Shown here: piece by piece, positions 45,640 through 57,619 of the stretch | How positions within the stretch are numbered: position 1 is the first letter of the stretch | How the letters are laid out: each line of letters starts with the position of its first letter | Source: Todiramphus chloris collaris | Taxonomy: Eukaryota > Chordata > Aves > Coraciiformes > Alcedinidae | Direction: 5' to 3' | NCBI GenBank assembly: GCA_025345505.1 | Contig: JANVCC010000021.1 | Coordinates: 1,570,450-1,634,449 of the forward strand | DNA length: 64,000 nt | The notes under the pieces: model-generated | The model's database searches: none | The model's input: the letters and a program-made list of their open reading frames with translations, nothing else | Told to the model about the DNA's origin: nothing | Translations under genes and position numbers: made by a program

Positions 45640-45910
45640 CCATATTACCCTTTTGTTTTGGCTTAACTTTAAGGAAACCAACTTGTCTCCATCAGGCATA
45701 GAAGGAGCCCTGTGGTTATAGCCCCCTCCCCATAGGCATGTGAAGTCAGAGGCAGAGGGAGGGACAGCTGCCCAAGTGCTCCATGGGATGCTCACACACT
45801 CTCATCCCCAAGACACTCTATGTATAAACACCCTTGTCTAGAATGTCACCCTCTCTTTACCATGTAATTCTGACACAGTGTTCTCTTTCTTACAATAAAT
45901 TCTTTGTTAT
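45640..45910 (+). promoter_or_regulatory. TATA-like and polyadenylation-like signals in tandem, possible LTR remnant
   Basis: CTATGTATAAACACCC at about 45818-45833 resembles a TATA box. CAATAAATTCTTTG follows at about 45893-45906 and contains AATAAA. A TATA box about 70 bp upstream of a polyadenylation signal is the layout of a retroviral U3-R junction. The preceding 150 bp is GC-rich. I cannot match it to the other two LTR families. It is adjacent to the family A LTR fragment. Confidence 0.3.
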
Positions 45911-46136
45911 GAAGGTTGTTTGTTTGTTTAGTTTGTACAAGATTACTACTCCTTCCTGAAAGATATTTTGAAGTACAAAATCAGCTCTTCATGGTCTTTT
46001 TCAGTTGAAGGAAATAGGAGAGAGAAAAAAAATTCAGCTCTTCTTGTTTGCACATTGGGCTGAATTTTAGCCGGGTATTTCCTTCTTGAGTCTGGTCATA
46101 AAAAGTGCTAAAGGATCCCTTCCAGCACATAGAAAT

Positions 46137-46284
46137 GTAATATACAATTATAATTGTAATATATAGTGATATAATGATATAATTTAATTAAGTATATTAA
46201 ATTCACATTAATATATAATTAAATTATTTTAAATTAAATTATATTATATTAGCAAGTAATATATAATTATATAAGTTATAGAAT
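46137..46284. repeat. AT-rich block, nearly pure A/T
   Basis: About 150 bp of TATAATT/AATTATA-type sequence with very few G or C. It probably grew from a TA/ATT microsatellite. It is rich in short palindromes, so it may be unstable. Confidence 0.85.
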
Positions 46285-47148
46285 ATCCGCATATTAAATA
46301 TGTAAGAGGCGTATATATCTGTTTATGCAAGCTAGCAGGTATCTGTCTCTTTGCTCCACCAACCTCCATGTAATCACACTTTACAATGAAACTTTATTTC
46401 AAACAGTGGAGGGAACTCTAGGCATGAAGCTTCTTGAGGGAGAAGAAAATGCTCTTCTCCATCTGTACTTGCACCTCTGGTCTTCTGAAAGTGGAAAAAA
46501 AGAAAAAAGCTTGGCTGGATTTTCTTATTTTGGCTTAATTATAGCTTTTGGCAGCAGATTTTTTTTCTGTAGTTATATAAAAAGTTAAGCTTAGCATTAT
46601 CTTGTTACAAAAGTTGGGGACCTGTAAAGTGGAATCAATATCATTTTAAAAGCTGCTATTTAAATAGTTTCAGTTGATTAGACAAGTCGTTTGATTTTAT
46701 AGCATTGCAGCCTGCTAGGATCAAAGAGCAATAATATCTAGATATATATTCTGATAACAGTCGTGTCCACATATGTGTTATAAGAACATATACAGGTGGC
46801 AGGCAAGCACATGAAGCTATGGAAGGATGGTGAATTTACCTACTAGGATGATGACACATGACACAGCATCTCTCTGTCTTATCTAAAGAGTGGTTTGACT
46901 GCTCTGCGTTCCACTTTGTACAGCAAGACATTGAACACAAGAGGTCTTGGTCCGAGCAGCTCAATGGGGTGAGTCATTAAAAGGATAGCTCTAAGACACC
47001 CTGTGTTGCAGCCTCATGATCCATGAAATAGATTTAACTTCTTCTGTTACTCCAGTGCAGCTTTTTACAATAAGCATTGCTTACAAATATGGGTGAGATT
47101 AGCGAATATATCCTGCTTGAGAAGACCACCAGGAGCAGAATGAACCAT
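46285..47148. other. unique DNA
   Basis: No gene or repeat is recognised. Small frames only (for example 46325-46588). Confidence 0.5.
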
Positions 47149-47530
47149 GGGTCTGTTTAGTTTGAGGAAGAGGAGGCTGAGGGGAGACTTTATCACTCTC
47201 TACAACTCCCTGAAACGACATTATAGAGATGTTGGTGCTGGGCTCTTCTCTCAGGTAATTAGGGACAGAACCAGAGGAAATGGCCTCAAGCTGAAACAAG
47301 GTAGGTTTAGACTTGACACTAGGAAAAAATCCTTCACGGAAAGAGTGGTGAGATATTGCAATGGGCTGCCCAGGGAGGGGGTTGAGTCCCCATCCCTGGA
47401 TGTGTTTAAGCATCACTTTGATGTGGTGTTGGGGGACATGGTCTAGGGGTGAACTTGTAGAGTAGGGTTAATGGTTGGACACGATGATCCCAGGGGGCTT
47501 TTCCAACCTAAATGATTCTGTGATTCTGTA
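47149..47530 (+). mobile_element. CR1 LINE 3' fragment
   Basis: The end of ORF2 ([24 protein letters not shown], then [46 protein letters not shown]), still open to its stop at 47444-47446. The 3' UTR has GGACACGATGATCCCAGGG and TTTTCCAACCTAAATGATTC and ends in GTGATTCTG. It has the same 3' end type as 13914-14356 and 49401-49539. Confidence 0.93.
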
Positions 47531-48954
47531 ATGGCAGAACGCTGAAGAAGATTTACCTTTGAATAAATGAGAAGGTGAAAAGATTGTTCTCCTTAAAAAA
47601 AAACAAACTTCAGTTTTGCCTTGGAAGAAAACCACGCTGTTGTAACTGGTGCCAGAGGCTTTTCAAATACAATACGTGGTAGCAGCTGGACAAATTGAAA
47701 AATGCAGTTGCTACAGTTTGTAAATTAGCGCAGTCCCCAGTGGAGTAAGAGTCAGGTGATTCCATAACAAACTACAATTCAATGAGTTACCTTGCAAAAA
47801 ATCTAAAACTTTGTCAAAAGATTGTTATTCAGCACAGCCATTTTGCATCCCACATAAGGTGGGTTCTTGCAGACTTGATCTTTAATTCCTGTTCAGACAG
47901 GTCACCTTTTTAAACCAGTAGCCTAGCAATGGTGTCATTTTGCCAGAGCCTGAGCACATGCTGTAGTCCTTACACGAGTAAAGTTCCCTTTCATTTCAGA
48001 AGGACTTTTACCTGAATAAGTAAGACAGTGTCATCTTTGGCCTTGCTTTAGGAGAAGAGTAATTTTTATAGTCAAATAAATCCATTTCTAGGTTAAAATA
48101 ACTCAATTGCAATTCTAATAAATGTTTGGTTATGGAGCCTGGGAATTTAACGTCCATGCCAAGTAGACAAAATTGAACTAAATTTGCAGATAATAAATGC
48201 GTTCAGCATCACAGTTAGCTTTTAACGCAGAAGCTGTATTCTAGGAAATCCAGATTATCATTGGCACATATTAATTACCTGGGAGGTTGACTTATCCTTA
48301 GTTTACCCTTACCATGAAGCTATTCAAAGACCATACTTTAGGGCACTATGCCTGAAATCAGCCCAAAGACTTCTGCAACAGGTTTCAGAGAATGGATTTT
48401 TTCATTCATTTGGGCATCAGGGCACAAAATCACTAACAAACCTGAGGAACACATACTTGCAGTTCTGAAGTCCAAAGTCAAACCTGGGATTTCACTCTCA
48501 ATTTTTTCCTTTCTTTGAGGAACTGTTCTCTGCACTGCCCTCACTCCTCTCACACTTTTGAGATGAGTTTTGGGGACCAAAAGGTCTCCATAGCAGTTAC
48601 TACAGTTGCAAGAAGGAAGCTCAGTGCAATTTCATATGGAAGACTCAAAACCTGTTCAAGAACGTGCCCAAAGGAACCCAGGAGAAAGTTCTGCCTCAGG
48701 AGACGGACATGACATAGATGCTGGTTTTGTGCCTGGCACAAGGGCTCTGGCCACTGAAGTGCCATTCCCAATCTAAAGCTGAACAATATGTGGGAATAAA
48801 AAGACATCTGCAGCAGAAGTTAAGATGGAAATATAGTAGTGGGTTTTTTTCTTTCACATTAGTCTTGTCTTTGAAAGTGTGGAAGTAGCAATCAAGATAT
48901 TAATTCTGTATTATTTGAAGAGTCTTCCATAATGTTGGTCCATTTTCTCCTTTT
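47531..48954. other. unique DNA
   Basis: No gene or repeat is recognised. Overlapping frames at 48338-48807 on both strands lack domains. Confidence 0.5.
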
Positions 48955-50027
48955 TGCTGGTGGAACTGTAAGGCACCTACCTGGTGGGATGGGGAGGAGA
49001 AAATACAACAAAAGGCTCGAGAGTCCATCCAAAGGACAGGGAGGAGCTCACTCACCAATTATAGTCACTGGCAAAAGACATACTTGACTTGGAGAAACAA
49101 AATCAATCTAATTTATGCAACAAAACCACCATCAATTTACCAATTGCATCAGAGTAGGGCAGTGATAAATACAACTCAATCTTAAATATACCTTCCCCAA
49201 ACCCCTCGCTTCTTCCTGGGCCCAGTTCTACTCCCTCCTCCCTGTCAGTGGCACAGGAGGGCAGGGACTAGGGGTTGTGGTCAGTCCCAGTTCATTCCAT
49301 GTTGTTTCTGCTGGTCCTTCCTTCTCAGGGGGAAAACTTCTCACAGTCCTCCCTTGTGGCAACATGCAGTTCCTTCTGCAGGAGAAAATCTTCCACAAAT
49401 TTCATCCCTGGAGGTCTTAAAAAAAATGTGTAGATGTGGCATTTCAGGATGTGGTTTAGTGGTCATGATTGTGTTGGGTAGATTATTAGACTTGATGGTC
49501 TTGTAGGTCTTTTCCAACTGCAATGATTCTGTGATTCTTCAAACTTCTCCAGCTAGCGTAAGTCCCTTCCATGAACTACTGTCCTCCCAGTGATGGACTG
49601 TTCCAACACAGGCTTCCCTCACAGTCATAGACTTCTTCCCTGCCCCAGCCAGGGCTTCTCCACAGGCTGCAGATGGGATTCTTCTCCATTGCTGATCTCC
49701 AAGGACTGCAAGATCTTGACCTACCATCTTACCATGGGCCAAAGGGGAATGGCTGCTCTGGAGTGCCTCCCCTGCTCCTTCCTCACTGACTCCAGTGTCC
49801 CATGGTCACTTCTTTCACATCCCTCTCCTCTCCAAAACAAAACCTCCCAAAATATCCCAACAGATTTTCCCCTCTTAAATATGTTATCCCAGAGTCACTG
49901 ACTGAGTTGGCCTTTGCCAGAGGCAGGTCCAACTTCGGAGCTGGGGGAGCTTCTCAAAGCTTCTTACAGGAGCTACCACAGCTGTCCCATCCCCCACTAC
50001 CAAAACCTCCCAGGCACAAACCCAACA
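48955..50027 (-). mobile_element. solo LTR, ERV-L-like (family B), interrupted by a CR1
   Basis: On the minus strand it opens TGTTGGGTTTGTGCCTGGGA at 50027 and ends near 48955 (plus-strand TGCTGGTGGAACTG). It shows a TATA-like ATATTTAAGAGG on the minus strand at 49871-49882. Other matches to a widespread avian ERV-L LTR, from memory and without a database, are GAGGAGAAAATACAACAAAA, GGACAGGGAGGAGCTCACTCACCAATTA and CTACCAAAACCTCCC. Without the inserted CR1 (49401-49539) its length is about 930 bp. Flanking 5-mers do not match, so I cannot confirm a target duplication. No retroviral gag/pol sequence adjoins it. Confidence 0.75.
49401..49539 (+). mobile_element. CR1 LINE 3' end nested in a family B LTR
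   Basis: The last about 140 bp of a CR1: TCCCTGGAGGTCTTAAAAA, GATGTGGTTTAGTGGTCATG, AGACTTGATGGTCTTGTAGG, TTTTCCAACTGCAATGATTC and a closing GTGATTC. The LTR reads continuously on both sides (CTTCCACAAA to the left, AAACTTCTCC to the right), sharing AAA at the join. The CR1 therefore inserted after the LTR did. Confidence 0.85.
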
Positions 50028-51736
50028 CCGTAGTTCATAAGTTTCATATCTAAGGTAATGAAGTGGGTTTGAGGTGAGCCATAGTCTGTTTTTATTTCAC
50101 TGTCTGAGCTGTTTCACAGAAAAAAAAAGGAAAAAGGAAAAATTACAATGAACCTTTTCTGAATATTTTAATATTACACAATTCGTTGGTATCATTATAA
50201 GTGATCTGAATTTGTCTTTCAGATGTTTCATATAAAACACCATCACTATCCTCATGGGACTGTCCAGCACCTTGCCACATGAGCAGCATTGGTGGGAAAG
50301 GAGCGAATCAATGCACCACAGAAGCAAAAGTGTTCCCAGGTGAAAACATTCTTGTTTTTCTCTATTCACATGCAGACACTGAAGAAAGAATATTTACAGC
50401 ATCAGTGCAGTTCCAGGACAGGAATTGTCTTGTTGTCCTGGGCCCAACACCTTTTCAGATGGCTTCTTGGTAGTCACCTCTACCAGCCCTGTGAAAACAG
50501 CAGAAATACCGGTCTCCTCCAGACTGATAAAACTCTTACAGTGTTTAGCTTTCCCTGTAATGAGACCATCATTGAACAGACTGACATTCAAAACAGTGTG
50601 TGAGTAGGAACTCTCTCACTATTCTTCCAGCTAGATGCTACCCACCACTACTCTGCATCTGTTAGTTTAGTTATCCAGATGAGTTAGTAGCTAACCTCTC
50701 TCTTGTCAGCTCGCCTCCATCAAATGCCTAATAAGCCCAAATGAAACAGCAGTGGTCACAGACACCCTACTGGTAGTCTGTGGAAGTCAGTGGAAAGAAA
50801 GCCTCAGATTGCTCACACTGTAAATAGCAGATTGCTGGATTACCTCAGCTTTGTGAGACACTAAAATATGAGACATCAGCCGTATTACACTGAGGTCTGG
50901 TTTTTGATTGATCAAGGCTTACTTAATAAGCATAAATGTGTCTGGTTAGCATATTTACAGTTTGGGTTCTCAAGTCATGTGTCACAGTGATAGTCCCAGC
51001 AGTTCTCTGGAGCACTGTTTATTATTCTGGAAATCCTAGCACTGCCTGTGGTTAAATGACAACATGCTTGTTTGACCACCTCATATCATCCAGATCTGAC
51101 AGCTGATTTGATGGAGTCAGGTATCAATTCTAACCTGTTTTGTTTTGGTTTGGTTTTTTTCACTGATAGGAAACAAAGGGAGAGAACAAAGCCCAAGAAT
51201 ATACCTTTTCCAATCAAATATACCTGCAGTCACAGATGTTTTTTTCAGGTCCAGACGGCGATGGAGACACAACATACAATGCTTGGAGAGTTGAGCACTC
51301 ACTGAGAAGATGTGAGGTCCACAGCTACAGAGATGTTTACATCTTAGACCTACAGCTGCATGACCTCCTTAGTAGGGCAGGTAACCACCTTCTTAGAGAA
51401 TATCCTTTTGAAAAGCTCTTCACCGTATATCCAGCCGGGCTATGGCTACAAAGCATGTCAAGAACGAATGTTATCTCATACTTGGGTGCCCACATCCAAG
51501 ACAGACCTAGTCACAATAGCCAAGTGGCTAAACCCAGTGAAATTCCCAGCCAAAAAGTAAGCTGAGAAGAGGGTTAATAAATAAGAAGATAGTTCATCTG
51601 AAATGTCACTAACTTAGGGGGTCTTCGACACTTAAGCACTTATGCTATGTGATTGATAAATAACAATAAGCATATTCTTAATGTGAAAATATAAGTGCAA
51701 CAGTCTCCTGTTTAAATTGTTAGCTACGTTCTAACA
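50028..51736. other. unique DNA
   Basis: No gene or repeat is recognised. Overlapping short frames at 50279-50607 and 51236-51565 show no domain. Confidence 0.5.
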
Positions 51737-52254
51737 ATCACAGAATCACACAATGGTAGGGGTTGGAAGGGACCTCTGGAGATCATCGAGTCCAACCCCC
51801 CTGTTAGAACAGGATCACCCAGGGCATGCCACACCCGAACTAGTCCAGGAGGGTTTTGAAAGTCTCAAGAGACCAAGACTCTCACCAACTCTCTGGCCAG
51901 CCTGTTCCAGGCTCTGTTACCCTTACAGTGAAGAAGTATTTCCTCATGTTGAGGTTGAACTTCCTGCTTTCCAGTTTATGGCCATTGCCCCTGGTCCTGC
52001 CACTGGAAACCACTGAGAAGAGCCTGGACCCACCTTCCTGACACCCACCCCTTTAGATATTTATAAACATTGATAAGACCCCTCCTCAGTTTTCTCCAAG
52101 CTAAACAGACAAGGCTCTCTCAGCCTTCCCTCATACAGTAGGCACTCCAGGCCCTTATCATCTTAGCAGCCCTGAGCTGGACCCTCTCCAGTAGTTCCTT
52201 GTCCTTCTTGAACAGGGTAGCCCAGAACTGGAGTATATAATGGGAAGTCACACC
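51737..52254 (-). mobile_element. CR1 LINE 3' fragment, about 0.5 kb
   Basis: The plus strand starts ATCACAGAATCACACAATGG, then GGGACCTCTGGAGATCATCG. It continues into the complement of the ORF2 C-terminus (region of KLEHRKF, LFSLEK, ATKMIRGLE and the [11 protein letters not shown] block), ending near 52254. Frames are broken. It has the common 3' end type. Confidence 0.93.
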
Positions 52255-54683
52255 TTACATCACCCATGCAGGCAATGGTGAGGAATGCCCTCCAGGATAA
52301 GAGTAAGGATGGTATGATCTGTGCAGAAATACAATACGATCCATTTCTGTACCTCAGTGTAACTGGGGCTCCTGCTTACCAAAGGGCTTAGACAAACTCA
52401 AGCCTGGTTTACTGGTGAACAACAGCTGTGGCACTAGGACAGAATAAGACTGCAGTTACAGCATTAAAAGGAAGCTCAGCTTAGGCAAGGAAAAGCCCCT
52501 TGCATGGTGGTCCTTAAGAAGTGATGAGAAGCTCATGCTATAGCTTCCAGAATGAGGCAACACAAAGGTCTGGTGAATCCTTTGGGGTCTGCAGTGCTAA
52601 TGTTCAAGACTGTCTGTTTTATACAGACAATAGCTGTGACAGTAGCTTCCAGATGAGGTAGATTGTAAAGTGTCAGAAAACATGGTGCAACAACTGCCCT
52701 CTCATCCATCTGCCCACCCCCTTCTGCACAGAGGACCATCGTTCAGGACATACTCACATTCGACCTAATAATCTGTAGCAACATTTTAACTTTTGTCATG
52801 TCCTTGACAAGTCATACAATACACTGCAAACAAAATAAACACCCTTCCTTAAGGAAATGTGATTTGGACATCATACCCAAATGAATAAATCATTCCTGAA
52901 AGGCAGAAGCAATATTACTGTTGAATTAGTGCTGGATGTTCTTTTCTTAAATTGTATACAATCAAAACAAGGTGCCAAATTGCCAACTAACTGTCTGGAG
53001 GTCGATTTTTAAATTCACGGATGAGCTAATGCATTTGTGGCAGTGATCATAAAGGGAGGAGTTCACCTTGCATTAGCCTTGACTCATAACTATAAATCTA
53101 CAATGTTACCAGAAATAGATGTCCTATTTCTTGTCATTGATCTGCAAGCCATAATTTAAACATTTACATGTCCTAATGTTGAGCCTTCCAATTGCCCGAA
53201 ACATCTCTCTCCAGGGAATGCTCATCACAAGGACAGGGACTGTAAAAATAAGAGCATCTTCAGTAAAAACTGGGAACCTTTGGCATCTTGAAGTCTACCA
53301 AAAGTCTCATAAGTCAATGGGAATCAAAACTGAATGCTAAAAGGATATTGATAAGGGTCAAATGAGGACATAACAGAAGTAAAACAAGCATGTGACAGAT
53401 TATATTGTTGGTAGGCAAAATAAATTATAAGTGACAGAATTCTGCGTGACTACTGAGCACAGAAGCTGAAGAAATTGCTGTAGAATTAACTCATGTATTG
53501 TCTTATCTTTCAGTAGAACTAACATTGTTAGTATAAAGTCATTAATTAATAGATGACCGGAGAAATGCAGCTCCTCTTGAAGAAATGCTGTGTGTTTTCC
53601 TGAAACTGATAGTTTAAAAACAATATATATGGGAAAAGAATGAGTCACCAGTTACGAGAAAATATATTCATGCAGGTGGAGTGAAGTACGTGGCAAATTT
53701 AAAGGAAGTGGTTTCAAGGCTGTAGTATGAACAGACATCATTTGTAGGGGAGAGTTATAGATTAATTTCCAGGCATGTCTGCAATGGTTCATACGTGTGC
53801 ATGCAAATTTCTTACCTGCTTCTTGTGAAGTGCTCCCTTTCCTAAAGTGCAGAGATTGCTGTTAGAGATCTAATGAAACTAGTGCAGTATGTCCAAACTT
53901 CAGAGCAAAATGTCCAAATACCAATGTGAATCTTGAGGTGTTTTGAATTCTATCCATTTTAATTTCACTATTTCAGGCATCAGTTCAGAAAGCTGATGGA
54001 ACGAGAAGCATGAAAAACCCTGCAAGTAGTTTACTGCAGTGTTTTAGTGAGCTTTATTATCTCTTAGCTTTTGTGTCAATCTGAATATTTGCTGTTCTTT
54101 TTAATTTAGTTATTTTATATAACCTTCAGTCGATGTGTGCTGAGTTCTGCTGAGGCCTTTAACTGAGGCCAATAAACAGGTAATGATAGAATTTTTGGAA
54201 ATGTCATGAAATTTAATAACATTTTGTGTCTTTCATCACGAGGCCAGTTATGAACATCAATGCTGCAGGTCTAATGCCTACCTTACTTCATTTCTTCTTT
54301 AGTTTGCCTTTTGTAGTTTTGGCAAATCAGTAGAACAAAACTCTCTGCCTTCTTGTTCAGATATATCTAGAATCTCACACTTTGCCCTGTAAGCCTTTAA
54401 CAGCCTGTAATTTTTAACCAAATTACTTGCTCACAGTTTCTGTTTTGCTGCTTCTTTTATACAGGTCTTTGCACACACACACAAAAAAATGAAGCTGTGT
54501 CCATGTATTCAATGGCACATTATTGAAATGGCCTCAGTCTACTTTTAAATACCTCTCCTGCCCTCTTCAGATGTACATGCATAGGTGAATTTGTTGTGTT
54601 TAAATTCTCTGCTAAACTGAGTAATTATGGCACTATTTTTATGTTGGAGGAAGGAGTAATACACTCAATAATAGCACTCTTTC
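52255..54683. other. repeat-poor unique stretch
   Basis: No gene or repeat family is recognised. A CA microsatellite lies at 54472-54488. Small frames only. Confidence 0.5.
54472..54488. repeat. (CA)n followed by A-run
   Basis: Six CA units followed by seven A. Simple sequence. Confidence 0.85.
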
Positions 54684-55065
54684 AGAAGAGTAGAGGAAGA
54701 AGAGAAGACCCCAGGGAGACCTTATTATGTCCTTCCAGTATCTGCAGGGGGCTACAGGAAAGCTGGGGAGGGACTGTTTACAAGGGCATGTGGTGTCAGG
54801 ATCAGGGGCAATCGTTTTAAACTAGAGCAGGGTAGGTTTAGATTGGACATTAGAAGGAAGTTCTTTACTCTGAGGGTGGTGAGACACTGGAACGGGTTGC
54901 CCAGAGAGGTGGTGGACGCCTCATCCCTGGAGACACTCAAGATGAGGCTTGATGGGATTCTGAGCAACCTGCTGTAGTTGAGGATGTCTCTGCTTACTGC
55001 AGGGGATATGGACCAGATGATCTTCGGAAGTGCCTTCCAAGCCAGGGCATTCTATGAATCTGTGT
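54684..55065 (+). mobile_element. CR1 LINE 3' fragment
   Basis: The ORF2 C-terminus can be read with frame changes (RETLLCPSSICRG, then [39 protein letters not shown]), then the 3' UTR (GGGATATGGACCAGATGATC, GCATTCTATGAATCTG). It matches the 24508-24842 copy in its 3' end type but lies on the other strand. Confidence 0.9.
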
Positions 55066-55424
55066 TTCTTATTCTACTTTTCCTTCTAACTCTCTAGGCA
55101 CCTGTATCAATCTTTTAAAACTGTAACTTCAGTGCTTTTTCTAATAATTCATAATGCAGGAAAAAACTCAGCTTCTAGCAGTTTTGAGTTTGCCATTTCT
55201 TATTTCACTGACAGTCCTTGTTTTTGTTATGAGACCAGGAGGAGACCGGGCTGCTTATCCATCTTCCTTAGATTATCATTATTATGAATATATTTATAAT
55301 CTCTTCTCTTGACTAGCTACAAAATTAGGTGAGGTGTCTCTGTTTCTTCTCCCACCAGGTGCTGAAACAATCCAAGATATTGCATGACATCCTGAGACAA
55401 CCTTGTGGAGTGCTAAAGCACACT
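55066..55424. other. unique DNA
   Basis: No gene or repeat is recognised. Confidence 0.5.
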
Positions 55425-56135
55425 CATAGGAAGAATTTTTTCTCTTGTATCTGAGTGAAGTTTCCCTTACAGCAGCCTGTGATCACTACCTCTTGTTCTT
55501 GCTCCTTTGCAAAGAGGCAATCTCTCTTTTTCTACAAGCCCCCTTTACAAATTAAAGGAAACCAGCTGGACTCCTCTTTTTGCCTTCTATTTTTTCCAGG
55601 CTGACCAAGCCAAGGCCCTTCAGTGTAGTCCTGCTCATCATGAGCTCCCCAGCCACCACAGTGGTCCTCCACACTCTCTTCTGCTTATTGATCTCCTTCC
55701 TGACAGTCCAAAGCTGTACACAGTACCACCCCACACATCTCACAAATGCCAAGAAGAAGGGAATAGACACTTGCTGGCTCTATTCTTGCTAATACAGCCC
55801 AGTCTGTGTCAGTCTTCACCATTATCATACTGACTTATCTTCAGCCTGCTGTATGTCATGTTCTGCTGTGTCTTTTGGGAGAAAGCTCCTCCTTAGTCCT
55901 TCACCTTCTGCCTGCACTGTTACATGGGGTTTTCTTGTCCTAGGCGCAGGATTTTGTGGCTTAATTTGTTGAATTACATGGTTTCTTTCAGCCCATTCTT
56001 TCATGCTGTGGAGATTCTTGTGAATGGCATGTCTACCCACCAGCACTTCAAGCTCTCCCTCCAGTGTGGTGTCATCTGCTATCTCAGTGAGTGTCGAGTC
56101 CTTTGCAGGGCCCAGATTGTTTGTGGAGATCATCA
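55425..56135 (-). mobile_element. CR1 LINE, old internal fragment including the RT active-site region
   Basis: The minus strand encodes, at about 55990-56135, LGPAKDSTLTEIADDTTLEGELEVL and WAERNHVIQQIK, the region around the RT catalytic motif. Here F-A-D-D has become I-A-D-D (56068-56085 region). Next come the KCKVL-type and [21 protein letters not shown] segments and the region for the LFSLEK end (55590-55630), finishing at AAGAATTTTTTCTC near 55428. There is no 3' UTR or octamer end. It is highly diverged and truncated at both ends. Confidence 0.78.
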
Positions 56136-57559
56136 ATACTCAGTCTCAGTACCAACTGCTATTAATTGGCGTATAATAGCTTGCAGCTCCTACAAAAGTA
56201 TCTTCCAGTTTTGATTATCAGAGGTCCTAATATTCAGACAATTCCTTCTTTGTAAATTAACAGTGTGGACAGAAGTATCTGCGTTCATATACACAGGTCC
56301 AGCTTAGCTTTGGGTGCCTTCAGCAGTGTGTTCTCCTCCCGGGTTCACTAGGGAGAAAATTCTGTGGTTTAGAGGAATTCACTGTTGAAAATATCAATTT
56401 GCCTCGCCTCTTCTTTTGCTTAATGTTCATTAGTGTTGCTTTGTGACACCCTAAATTTTTCATTTTACCCTTTATTTGCACGTTTAAGTTTACATAGTTA
56501 CACAGATACTGTATTCAAAATACAGCTCTGTGCACAAGGAATGCAAGAATATGCTAAGAATAAAGAATAAACCTTTCAATAGCTTCTGATTTATTTTTTG
56601 GCTCAACACTGGCAAGGTCTGCAGAAAAAGTTCAAGGATCTTTCAAATGTACTCAAAGTTCTGCTATAACCACACAGCAGCTTTTATTGCTAAGTTGTAG
56701 TTCACAAACATAAACAATTGCCACTTTTAGCCAGACGTGAATTTAAATTTAAGGGTTCTTTCTATAAATAACACATAATTTTCTATGAAACTGATGCTCC
56801 ACTTCAGAAACAGAAGGCTCCCTTCCTCAAAGGCTACTCAGTGCCTCATAGTTAATGATCAGTACACTGCTTGTTTAAACAAAGACAGAACACACCCTGC
56901 TTGCACACATGTAACTAAGCTTCACCAACTTTAACAGTCCTTTTGAAAGCCACATTGTCTCATGATTCCACTGTGACCAATTAGGATAAGAACCTCTAGC
57001 TTGGCTTTGCCATTCAATAAACAAATATGATGGTTAAGTGTTCCCAGACCTCAGCATGCTCTGAAACTAATCATAGACAGCAGAAGTTAGTATTCAAGAA
57101 CCTAGAGTCCAACCCACCAAACAGAATTAATTTTGGATAAATAATACAGAGGCAAAGTTTCAATTTTTATCATTTCCAGGCACGGTAGGTTGCAAACTAC
57201 AACAACTGTTACTCTCTGGGGGATATAAGAGCTACCTTGCTGATGATAATTCAATCCCATTCTATAAAGGGAATTAAAAAAAAAACCCAAGAAGCAGGAT
57301 CAGTTCTAATACTATACAATATTGCTGCAAAAATGACGATGGGATTCCCAAGGCACTCACTTCTGTACAGTTGTCAGCAAGACACACATATGTTACTACA
57401 TGACTATCCATGAAGACTCATGAAGTGATTGGAAGGTTTGGGGACAAGGAGATGTCTGGGATGAAATATCATACAGCTCTTCCAGCTAACATTTCATACT
57501 TGTTTCCAGCAGGCAACGCTGGCTCATTCAAAGCCAAATGTGAAATTAGTATTAAGAGC
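56136..57559. other. unique DNA
   Basis: No gene or repeat is recognised. Small frames only. Confidence 0.5.
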
Positions 57560-57619
57560 ATCACTGAATTCCCAAAAAGCCAACCGCATCCTGGGATGCA
57601 GCAAAAGAAGCATGGACAG
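57560..57619 (+). mobile_element. CR1 LINE, outer element, left piece
   Basis: The piece reads AAAAAGCCAACCGCATCCTG and encodes [14 protein letters not shown], a CR1 ORF2 segment. The segment that should follow it ([22 protein letters not shown]) is found at 58436-58655, right after another CR1. The piece ends with GACAG at 57615-57619. Confidence 0.8.
57615..57619 (+). repeat. possible 5-bp target duplication (GACAG), left copy
   Basis: GACAG here and at 58436-58440 flank the inner CR1. CR1 insertions often lack clear target duplications, so this may be chance. Confidence 0.45.

Noticed and set aside
48950..50032. 5-bp target duplication around the family B LTR
   Set aside because: The flanks CTTTT and CCGTA do not match. 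The element ends may be eroded.
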